DNA from: Rhodoferax sp.
Lineage (GTDB): Bacteria > Pseudomonadota > Gammaproteobacteria > Burkholderiales > Burkholderiaceae_C
Direction of reading: 5' to 3'
NCBI GenBank assembly: GCA_017880985.1
Contig: JADGRK010000174.1
Coordinates: 1 to 5,881, forward strand
Length of the DNA stretch: 5,881 bases
Shown: positions 1-4,931 of the stretch, piece by piece
Layout: each line of letters starts with the position of its first letter
Numbering within the stretch: the first letter of the stretch is position 1
Program-made: the position numbers and the translations under genes
The notes under the pieces: generated by a model
The model's input: only the letters and a program-made list of their open reading frames with translations
Told to the model about the DNA's origin: nothing
Databases searched by the model: none

Positions 1-849
1 ATTGATAAGCCAGAGGGGCAACTGTGGGCCATCTATTTTGACGGCGAAGCCTCGTCCATCACGGCCATCAAACAATCATTTCCGCTTAGTGAATGCTCGT
101 TCTCCGGTACCAACCTTCTGGTTCGCATTGGACAGGCGACGCTTGACGACCGCGCGTTGTGTGGTTCGGTTCACCAAAGCACACGCCGGCTGTCATGGGA
201 ACTGACGTATCGAGGCGATCAAGCGCCTTCGTTCTTGCTGCCTTTATCGTTCTACAGCGGTAAATTCCCCAAAGCAAAGGCGCTGTCAGGCATTCCGTTG
301 GCGGACTTTGACGGTGCCATTTGCGTCAACGGCCAAGATATCGAAGTGTCGCAATGGCGAGGAAGCCAAAATCACAATTGGGGTCTCAAGCACACCGACA
401 TGTACGCCTGGGGGCAGGTAGCAGGTTTTGACACGCATCCAAATGCCTTTCTGGAGTGCACAACAGCACGGCTGAAGGTTGGTCCTCTCTGGACGCCTTG
501 GCTCAGCAACGTCGTTCTGCGTATCGGGCAGCGCGAGATCAAATTGAATTCGCCGGTACAAGGCATACGGAATAAGGGAAAGTACGGCTTCTTTCATTGG
601 TCAATCGAGTGCCACCAGGGGCCAATCAGCATATCGATAGAAATCGAAGCACCGAAAGACAGATTTGTGGGTCTGGCGTATGACGATCCACCGGGAGGAC
701 AGAAGACATGCCTGAATACCAAGCTTGCCTCTTGCACGGTTCATCTTTCTGAAGTGGGTCACTCGCCGATTACTCTACACACGAACTCCAGGGCGGCTTT
801 CGAGATTCTGACCACGGCGAACGACCATGGGGTGCCGATCTCAGCCTGA
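1..849 (+). CDS. CrtC/tocopherol-cyclase-like (lipocalin-type) protein, 5' partial
   Basis: The frame is open from base 1 to a TGA at 847-849, so 282 C-terminal residues are visible and the start lies upstream. An internal TTG at 157 is not the likely start, because conserved-looking protein precedes it. The key motif is GSQNHNWG followed by YAWGQVAGFD (His125-Asn126-Trp127-Gly128 and Tyr135-Gln139 of the visible part). A His-Asn-Trp-Gly signature ahead of an aromatic-Trp-Gly strand is typical of the double beta-barrel CrtC / AttH / tocopherol-cyclase-like proteins, whose known members act on isoprenoid lipids. Most of the rest alternates hydrophobic and polar residues as beta strands do. A late PPGGQKTCLN segment and the ending AAFEILTTANDHGVPISA look like a natural C-terminus. 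No membrane segment is visible. The substrate is unknown, and no carotenoid or tocopherol genes adjoin it, so the family link is a motif-level inference while the coding call is firm. Confidence 0.8.
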   Translation: MDKPEGQLWAIYFDGEASSITAIKQSFPLSECSFSGTNLLVRIGQATLDDRALCGSVHQSTRRLSWELTYRGDQAPSFLLPLSFYSGKFPKAKALSGIPLADFDGAICVNGQDIEVSQWRGSQNHNWGLKHTDMYAWGQVAGFDTHPNAFLECTTARLKVGPLWTPWLSNVVLRIGQREIKLNSPVQGIRNKGKYGFFHWSIECHQGPISISIEIEAPKDRFVGLAYDDPPGGQKTCLNTKLASCTVHLSEVGHSPITLHTNSRAAFEILTTANDHGVPISA

Positions 850-1180
850 CCAATTTACTGGCAAAGTGCAATTTTCAATCAGTCTCCGCTGCCTGACCTT
901 GGCCAATTCGGCATAGTGACATCCAGCTTGAACCAAGGGCTGTGGACCGATTGCGCTTGGATGGGTGACGATTTGCCCTTGCATGCAGGCGCGGCGTCAA
1001 TTACGGTGGTGATTGCTGGTTGTCAGTGAGGTATGCCGGTACGGGCTTGTCGAACGCAGCACTTCTTTTCACCAGTGAATTCTGTTCTTTCCATTGTTCT
1101 TGGTGTGCTAGCGCACAGACTGCCGGCACGGACGGCGCGACGATGCGTTGCGGACCGTTCAATAACTACCGGAGATTGAA
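850..1180. other. Intergenic stretch with no convincing gene
   Basis: About 330 bases separate the lipocalin-type gene from the copper-storage gene. In the same frame as the upstream gene, directly after its stop, codons stay open from 850 to a TGA at 1027-1029 and read protein-like (for example LNQGLWTDCAWMGDD). There is no ribosome site and no recognisable family, so I leave it as a possible remnant. A near-palindrome GTGTGCTAGCGCAC at 1103-1116 lies about 65 bases upstream of the copper-storage start and could be an operator. I see no clear -35/-10 pair, no rho-independent terminator and no CueR- or CsoR-like copper box. Confidence 0.4.
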
Positions 1181-1510
1181 ATGCTTAGTCAAATCGAGAA
1201 AGAATGCCTTCTTACCTGCAACGAATGTGCCGCCGCCTGCCTTCAGTGCGCCAGCGCTTGCCTTAAGGAGGAGGACCCCAAAGCAATGGTTCGTTGCATC
1301 GCGCTGGACCTGGAATGCGCCGATGTGTGCCGCCTTGCCGCGGCGTCGATCGCGCGCGGCGACGGCCACATGAAGGCGGTGTGCTCGCTTTGCGCCCAGG
1401 TGTGCAAAACTTGCGCCACTGAGTGCGCCAAGCACGCGATGGAGCATTGCCAGCGCTGCGCCGAAGCCTGCCAGCGCTGTGCTGGCGCTTGTACCAGCAT
1501 GGCTCGCTAG
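1181..1510 (+). CDS. csp: Four-helix-bundle copper-storage protein (Csp, DUF326 family), cytosolic type
   Basis: The 109-residue product carries 19 cysteines, at residues 9, 13, 16, 20, 23, 27, 39, 46, 50, 68, 71, 75, 78, 82, 90, 93, 97, 100 and 104. Most are spaced CxxC or CxxxC, so they point into the core of an antiparallel four-helix bundle. In characterised Csp proteins this core binds many Cu(I) ions; Csp1 is exported by Tat for methanotroph copper supply, while Csp3 is cytosolic and stores or buffers copper. There is no signal peptide or twin-arginine motif here, and length and cysteine count fit the Csp3 type. His85 and His89, beside the helix with Cys82 and Cys90, may help copper enter at the bundle mouth. 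The ATG at 1181 has GGAG at 1171-1174 with six bases spacing. The gene stands alone, with no copper ATPase, CueR or CopZ in view. The csp symbol denotes the family, not a numbered orthologue. Confidence 0.93.
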   Translation: MLSQIEKECLLTCNECAAACLQCASACLKEEDPKAMVRCIALDLECADVCRLAAASIARGDGHMKAVCSLCAQVCKTCATECAKHAMEHCQRCAEACQRCAGACTSMAR

Positions 1511-2053
1511 CCCCCACTCCATATTGAAAGACAAATCCATGAAATACGAGATGATCAAATCAGTCCGGGCACTTTGCCTGGTGGACAGGGCTAGTTACAG
1601 CGCCGGCGGTGGCGCCAAGCAAGCCGCCGAGGCTGACACTCCAGCCCAACATCACGAGAGGCGCAAGCAGCGCGCTGGCGCCAAACAGAGTCACGTTCGC
1701 CGCCACCTCCGCAGCCCACCGATGCCAGCGCCAACTGCGTTTCCGATGGCACCATCCACCAGCACGTTTTTGAGCCCCGCGTTGTTGTCCGTTTTTGGCA
1801 GGGGTGCCGGCGTCGTCTGATGGCCAGCCTGAGCGGCTCCCAAGACCGCATGAATCAAATTACGAGGACGTATGGCAATTTCCAAGACTGTTTGCCTATG
1901 GTGTCGGCGGAGCAGTCTGTCCAAATTTAAGTGTGGATGGGGATCGATGGACCCAAAGCCTCTCGTCATACCCCCTCATCCACACCACCGAACCAATGCA
2001 GAACCCAATGAGTTGCAATGGACCAATCCAGAAACAAAAAAAGCACCTCAGTC
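1511..2053. other. Gene-poor stretch after csp, holding a broken minus-strand gene
   Basis: No intact gene is supported in these 540 bases. Plus-strand frames are open (one has an ATG at 1539 behind a GAAAG) but are rich in Pro, Arg and Ala with no family signal, as expected for the antisense of the minus-strand glycine-zipper remnant listed separately (1560-1890). From about 1890 to 2053 I see nothing coding. A run of seven A at 2036-2042 is a T-run on the minus strand, just beyond the stop of the next gene. CCAATGCA (1991-1998) and TGCAATGG (2013-2020) form an imperfect inverted repeat. Confidence 0.45.
1560..1890 (-). pseudogene. Frameshifted glycine-zipper membrane protein remnant
   Basis: Two minus-strand frames read well but are offset. 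The upstream part, roughly 1890 down to 1715, encodes a segment containing KTDNNAGLKNVLVDG and then AIGNAVGAGIGG. Near 1713-1720 good coding switches by one base into a frame giving AEVAANVTLFGASALLAP and then LVMLGWSVSLGGLLGATAGAV, ending at a TGA (first base 1562, last base 1560). Joined, they make a protein with a Gly/Ala-rich zipper and a long hydrophobic hairpin ending in SPVHQAKCPD. Codon choice (GGC, GCC, CTG, GTG) suits a real gene in both halves. No start codon with a ribosome site is clear at the upstream end, so the left limit of the protein is approximate. The two-helix glycine-rich layout loosely recalls small membrane proteins such as the MamC type, but I cannot assign a family. 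It is either a decayed gene or a single-base sequence error. Confidence 0.45.
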
Positions 2054-2455
2054 TTAAAACATTGAATCGCTTGTTTTCGATAGCGTTTTAACAACAAAAT
2101 TAAAAACTTCCAGCCCTGGCTGCGTATCGAAAAAATTGGCAGCACGGCTCGCAATGACCGACAGGTCATCACCGCCTGCGGTCAATTTATCCCATTCCAA
2201 CATCCGCATCGCATCTGCGATTTTCTCGGCATTGCTAGTCATCGTCTCTTTCACCAGCGTTTTCAGAAGCGACAGTGCCGTTGCCTGAGACACCTGGTTT
2301 TTCATTTCCAGCGCATCAATAAAGTTTTGAATGCCTTCAGCTTGATCGTTTCTGAGCATTTGGTCTGCTTCCGTGTGCGAAAGATGCGGATCAACCTGAC
2401 CGGAATAGCCCAGTGGGTTCTCAGTGTTGTCTTGGTCGTTAGTATGATCAGTCAT
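2054..2455 (-). CDS. Acidic hypothetical protein, 133 residues
   Basis: I chose the ATG whose first base is 2455 (protein start MTDHTNDQDN) because AGGAGA lies seven bases before it; an in-frame ATG ten codons upstream has no such site. The product has no signal peptide, no membrane segment and no cysteine. Residues 1-30 are polar and probably disordered (Asp, Asn, Gln, His-rich). Residues 30-80 look helical, with a heptad-like pattern around FIDALEMKNQVSQATALSLL and an EADQMLRNDQAEG stretch. The tail, from about residue 90, alternates ordered hydrophobics (LSVIASRAANFF, LEVFNFVVKTLSK). I do not recognise the family. It is monocistronic, with non-coding DNA on both sides. TTAAAAC at 2054-2060 pairs with GTTTTAA at 2085-2091 around the stop codon, followed on the minus strand by seven T, which might act as a weak terminator. 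The call as a real gene rests on length, ribosome site and protein-like composition. Confidence 0.72.
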   Translation of the reverse strand: MTDHTNDQDNTENPLGYSGQVDPHLSHTEADQMLRNDQAEGIQNFIDALEMKNQVSQATALSLLKTLVKETMTSNAEKIADAMRMLEWDKLTAGGDDLSVIASRAANFFDTQPGLEVFNFVVKTLSKTSDSMF

Positions 2456-2894
2456 TGATGGCTCTCCTAGTGTGGAATTTATCATTATTGAGTGATGTGT
2501 TTATATGGAATCGAACTTGGAAACCTAACTTTTAGACATTGAATGTCTGATAAATTGCCACACTCAAGACTAGATTTCGAGTGATGAATCAGACCCACCT
2601 ACAGCACGTTCGGACTGGAGAACTTTGGCATTGAATGTGCCATTCCCCCAACGTTAAGCAGCACTGCTGTTGATTCGAAGGTTGCCTTTCCATTGGCACG
2701 AAAATCGGTTGCAACGGAAACGATGAACAGGAACAAACAGGTTCCAAAAATGATCGATAGGTCGTCCAGGAGTTCGGATTAGATTCCCTCCGTACAGTAC
2801 ACAAGAGGGACTGCTGACGTTGAGGTAATCTGCTGGTTCTGCACTGGAAATTGGACGTTGCATGTCAGAGTCCTTTCGATGATTTCACTTTGTC
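2456..2894. other. Non-coding stretch upstream of the acidic-protein gene
   Basis: About 440 bases with no supported gene. Short frames here have no ribosome sites and are rich in Cys, Ser, Pro and Arg without pattern. The end near 2455 should hold the promoter of the minus-strand gene: TATAAA on the minus strand (bases 2505 to 2500) is a candidate -10, with only a poor -35 (TTAGGT). A palindrome at 2534-2548 sits just beyond that. The ten-base core CATTGAATGT of the palindrome (2537-2546) recurs at 2629-2638. Confidence 0.4.
2534..2548. promoter_or_regulatory. 15-base palindrome, candidate operator
   Basis: AGACATT-G-AATGTCT is a perfect seven-base inverted repeat with a one-base centre. 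It lies about 80 bases upstream of the minus-strand start at 2455 and just behind the best -35/-10 candidate, where an activator or repressor dimer could bind. The same core recurs imperfectly at 2627-2641 (GGCATTGAATGTGCC). The protein that would bind it is unknown, and a palindrome of this size can occur by chance. Confidence 0.3.
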
Positions 2895-3302
2895 TCATAA
2901 ACCCAAGAGTCCATGGCGGGTTGTACCGCGCAAGCGCAGCGGGGCCGTGATCTGCGCGATGACGGCGATCGAGAGGGCGTCCCAATCCCCAATCATGACG
3001 TCTGATGCCAGTTCAGGCTCAGCGGCAGCGGCTCTGGCACCACCATGATTAGATCTCAGTTCTGATTTGATATTCTTGAAGTTCAGCATAGTGGTAGCGG
3101 TAGGCGTCAGATTTCCGACCGTTGGGTTGTGTAGACGAGTTTCCTTGGGTGCCGCGACAAAGACATCTATCGCCAAATCACCCAGGCTCCATTTAGTCAG
3201 TTTTGAAACAGCCCGTCGGTTCGCCAGCGCACATTCAAGACGCCTGCTGCACAACCTATGGCGCAGCCGGGAGGGTGTAAGAAGTTTTGCATAAAAGGTC
3301 AT
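2895..3302 (-). CDS. Doubtful hypothetical ORF, 135 residues
   Basis: This frame starts at an ATG (first base 3302) with no good ribosome site before it. Residues 1-35 are rich in Arg and Leu and look non-genuine. From about residue 37 onward (KWSLGDLAIDVFVAAP, then NFKNIKSELRSNHGG and SDVMIGDWDALSIAVIAQI) the sequence is more protein-like, with reasonable codon choice, so a later start such as the ATG at residue 72 (first base 3089) is possible. I recognise no domain. The stop overlaps an ATG in ATGA (2898-2895), which opens a 39-codon frame down to 2779; this could be coupling or chance. It may be a fragment of a larger decayed gene. It is kept only because nothing else explains these 400 bases. 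Confidence 0.3.
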   Translation of the reverse strand: MTFYAKLLTPSRLRHRLCSRRLECALANRRAVSKLTKWSLGDLAIDVFVAAPKETRLHNPTVGNLTPTATTMLNFKNIKSELRSNHGGARAAAAEPELASDVMIGDWDALSIAVIAQITAPLRLRGTTRHGLLGL

Positions 3303-3335
3303 TAGACAGAAACTGCCTTATTGCCGGGAGCATTG

Positions 3336-3416
3336 ATGACTGTAGAGAAGAAGGCCGTAATTGCAGTCAACCGTTCTGGTCGTAGACTGGCCATATGTTT
3401 GACACCAGATCATTGA
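3336..3416 (+). CDS. Possible 26-codon leader ORF
   Basis: An ATG at 3336 has GGGAG at 3326-3330 with five bases spacing, the best plus-strand ribosome site in this part of the window. The frame encodes a short basic peptide beginning MTVEKKAVIAVNRSG and ending ICLTPDH before a TGA at 3414-3416. It overlaps the first codons of the exported-protein gene that follows, and its stop overlaps an in-frame TTG of that gene (TTGA at 3413-3416). Since the following gene lacks its own ribosome site at 3395, the short frame could feed ribosomes into it by coupling. It is too short to judge by composition. Confidence 0.28.
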   Translation: MTVEKKAVIAVNRSGRRLAICLTPDH

Positions 3417-3862
3417 CAATTAAAACACGGATTGCTATTGCCATGTTGTTGGCAACGGCCTGTTTGGTTGCTTATTCTCATGAGCCAATACCAAAGGCCA
3501 GTTTGCAGGTGTGCAATGATGCGATGCGAGACTACGATGCCGCTGTCCGCGGTGGCAATTTGGAGGTGACTGCGGCTGCCAAGACTCGGGTTCTTCAAGA
3601 GTGCTATACAGGATCAGGTAGGACACCGATTTTGCAGGCACCCATTTCAATCGGCCCAGACCGCAAAGCCGATGCCCCGGTCAAGGCGGCACCGGCAGCC
3701 CCAACGATTGTGATTCCCAGCGCGCCAAGTATACTTTCGACCTGTGATGCCGGTGGCTGCTGGGACAATCTCGGGAACCGCTACAACGGCACGGGCGGGA
3801 ATCTGATTGGTCCGACTGGAAAACTCTGCATCCGCATCGGTGACCGAATCGAGTGTCGTTGA
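3395..3862 (+). CDS. Exported Cys-rich small protein, hypothetical
   Basis: The product has 155 residues from the ATG at 3395. Residues 8-28 form an N-terminal export signal: Lys10 and Arg12, a hydrophobic core IAIAMLLATACLVA, then cleavage plausibly around AYS-HEP. LATAC at 19-23 only loosely resembles a lipobox. Residues 34-72 form a helical part with Cys40 and Cys70. Residues 80-114 are a Pro/Ala-rich linker. Residues 115-155 form a small domain with Cys117, Cys122, Cys145 and Cys154 and the pattern CDAGGCWDNLGNRYN...GPTGKLC, a type I have seen in many hypothetical exported proteins of Burkholderiales; the cysteines are probably disulfide-linked in the periplasm. The start is uncertain: no Shine-Dalgarno precedes 3395, and the TTG at 3413, overlapping the stop of a short leader frame, would give a shorter but complete signal peptide. 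Function is unknown. Transcription converges with the operon on the right. Confidence 0.75.
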   Translation: MFDTRSLTIKTRIAIAMLLATACLVAYSHEPIPKASLQVCNDAMRDYDAAVRGGNLEVTAAAKTRVLQECYTGSGRTPILQAPISIGPDRKADAPVKAAPAAPTIVIPSAPSILSTCDAGGCWDNLGNRYNGTGGNLIGPTGKLCIRIGDRIECR

Positions 3863-3955
3863 GCCAGACACGGAGTTTTGCGAGAGTTGTCATGACTGAG
3901 GACGATGACGCAGGTTCAACTATCGACCGAGCCAATTCAAAACTGGCGTTGCCCT

Positions 3956-4183
3956 TCACCCCATCTCGATCACTCTAGCCACATCCCCACGGCACTCCGC
4001 ACACAAGCCAACCAACAGCAGGTCGCCCGCTTTGACTGCTCCAGTGAAATTGGTAATGATGACTGAATGACGGCATGACCCGCACCAGACATTGGCGAGC
4101 AGCAGTTTCTTCTTGTCAGCAGGAATGGCGGCCCACAGTTTGGCTGCGGGGTCGGTGAATTTCGGAATGGACTCGATGCTCAT
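3956..4183 (-). CDS. Small CxxC...CxxC zinc-ribbon protein, hypothetical
   Basis: The ATG with first base 4183 overlaps the stop of the upstream DUF5710 gene as ATGA (4183-4180), so I prefer this translationally coupled start to an ATG ten codons upstream that would run deep into that gene. The 75-residue product has Cys34-x2-Cys37 (VWCGSC) and Cys61-x2-Cys64 (GLCAEC), a four-cysteine zinc ribbon whose two knuckles are joined by a beta-rich segment (SVIITNFTGAVKAGDLLLVG). A short helical N-terminal part, IPADKKKLLLAN, precedes the first knuckle. No catalytic residues are evident. Such ribbons commonly bind nucleic acid or a protein partner. The link with a DUF5710 partner suggests a shared role in the DNA metabolism of a mobile element, which is inference only. 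Confidence 0.72.
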   Translation of the reverse strand: MSIESIPKFTDPAAKLWAAIPADKKKLLLANVWCGSCRHSVIITNFTGAVKAGDLLLVGLCAECRGDVARVIEMG

Positions 4184-4491
4184 GGATTTGCAGTGTGCTC
4201 GCAATCTTCCCATGGCAGCACATTACATCCGCAGTGTGGCGCCACAACAGTCGGCCCAGTGATGACACCCACGGTCTGCTCTATTGGAGCCATTCCGGTG
4301 TCCGTCGATCGCCGTGTGGTGCCACCAGTCGTGCCTTCGGGGGTAGCCTTCAAAACTGGATTCCATCGCAGGAACGGAGTGACGTCTGCCACCTCCATGA
4401 TGTACCAAATTTTCTTCGCGGCGTCCCAGCGGGCTCCAAGTGCCTTGGCTGTATCTCTTTCGGTGTACGGTACTTTCAGATCAATTCTCAT
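4180..4491 (-). CDS. DUF5710-domain protein
   Basis: With the ATG at first base 4491 the product is 103 residues and begins MRIDLKVPYTERDTAKALG, then ARWDAAKKIWYI. That is the DUF5710 pattern (hydrophobic strand, Val-Pro-Tyr/Phe, Lys-x-Leu-Gly-Ala-x-Trp-Asp, Lys-x-Trp-Tyr), with Trp22 and Trp29 conserved and a closing TPFLRW at 38-43. DUF5710 modules are found in primase, topoisomerase and helicase-type proteins of plasmids and phages and also as small stand-alone proteins; their role is not established. Residues 45-80 are Thr/Gly-rich and probably flexible. The tail has Cys87-x-Cys89...Cys97-x-His99, a possible extra metal site. A longer form from a GTG at 4536 (118 residues) is possible, but its extra 15 residues come from the GGTGGCGAAGG-type repeat. 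Neither start has a strong ribosome site. It is the first gene of a two-gene operon. Confidence 0.75.
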   Translation of the reverse strand: MRIDLKVPYTERDTAKALGARWDAAKKIWYIMEVADVTPFLRWNPVLKATPEGTTGGTTRRSTDTGMAPIEQTVGVITGPTVVAPHCGCNVLPWEDCEHTANP

Positions 4492-4512
4492 GGGCGAATT
4501 ATCAGCCCCACG

Positions 4513-4565
4513 CACCGGCTTCACCGCCTTCGCCACCTTTGGCCTGATCGGCTGCGCAAACTGTC
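4513..4565. repeat. 53-base direct repeat, copy A
   Basis: This copy aligns without gaps to 4688-4740, with 42 of 53 positions identical. Both begin CACCGGCTTC, carry CGCCTTCGCCACCTTTGG-like cores and end GCAAAYTGTC. On the minus strand the core is made of GGTGGCGAAGG-type units and can be read as KGGEGGEA or KVAKAVKP depending on frame. It overlaps the alternative GTG start of the DUF5710 gene. Confidence 0.7.
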
Positions 4566-4633
4566 AGTCCACCGGGGCGGTATGGCGGTTGGCGAGTCGG
4601 GGGCTGGGGTGACACTTTCGGAAGCTGGCCCGG

Positions 4634-4660
4634 CAAAGGTGGTAAAGGGGGTGAAGGTGG
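4634..4660 (-). repeat. Inverted partial copy C of the GGTGGCGAAGG-type repeat
   Basis: The plus strand here reads caaaggtggtaaaggg, continuing to gtgaaggtgg. This is the same GGT/GGC-AAAGG unit seen on the minus strand of copies A and B, so it lies in opposite orientation. With copy B it could form a long imperfect hairpin. Similar low-complexity units encode Thr-Phe-Ala-Thr-Phe-Ala or Lys-Val-Ala repeats in the linkers of mobile-element primase-like proteins. Confidence 0.5.
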
Positions 4661-4687
4661 TGTCGCTGACGCGCGGGTAGGTCTGGC

Positions 4688-4740
4688 CACCGGCTTCGCC
4701 ACCTTCGCCGCCTTTGGACCGCCCGCTGGCGCAAATTGTC
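4688..4740. repeat. 53-base direct repeat, copy B
   Basis: This is the partner of copy A at 4513-4565; the 11 mismatches cluster in the central 20 bases. The region between and around the copies (about 4566-4920) is open in several minus-strand frames, one holding a protein-like stretch (WYKGGYCDVDTAEDMSRC, about 4790-4737), but no frame has both a proper start and a consistent composition. I therefore regard 4566-4920 as degenerate former coding DNA rather than a gene. Confidence 0.7.
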
Positions 4741-4931
4741 GGCGCGGCATCGGGACATGTCTTCGGCGGTGTCCACGTCGCAATACCCTCCTTTGTACCA
4801 CGCAGGGGCGGTCTTAACGCATGGTGGTGTCGCGTGCCTGCATGTACAGCGCAATGGCCGATATGGCAGGATCGGTGCAGGCCCGCCTTACTTAACCCGG
4901 ATTGAAACGCCAGACCCCGCATAATCGCGGT

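Noticed and set aside
1020..1373. 117-codon plus-strand frame overlapping the csp start
   Set aside because: It is the wrong frame across a strongly supported Cys-rich protein; rich in Arg and Pro, with no ribosome site.
1166..1558. 130-codon minus-strand frame opposite csp
   Set aside because: It is antisense of csp; its Ala/His/Arg-rich content mirrors the Cys codons of the real gene.
1479..1820. Plus-strand frame with an ATG at 1539 after GAAAG
   Set aside because: The protein is Pro/Arg/Ala-rich without pattern and is the antisense of the better-coding glycine-zipper remnant.
2054..2091. TTAAAAC...GTTTTAA stem as a strong terminator
   Set aside because: The stem is AT-rich with internal loops, overlaps the coding end, and the T-run lies 11 bases away, so it is weak at best.
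3892..3978. 28-codon plus-strand frame after the exported-protein gene with GAGAG five bases before its ATG
   Set aside because: It is short and overlaps the 3' end of the convergent zinc-ribbon gene; chance is the simplest reading.
4193..4680. Two long plus-strand frames across 4193-4680
   Set aside because: They lie opposite the DUF5710 gene, whose domain is recognisable; their repeats (TGFTAFATF) are the antisense of the repeat units.
4513..4740. CRISPR-like repeat spacing
   Set aside because: There are only two direct copies about 175 bases apart with 11 mismatches and no regular spacers.
4521..4922. 133-codon minus-strand frame upstream of the DUF5710 gene
   Set aside because: It starts with His/Arg-rich unpatterned sequence, runs through the repeats and ends in Arg-rich sequence; treated as degenerate DNA rather than a gene.
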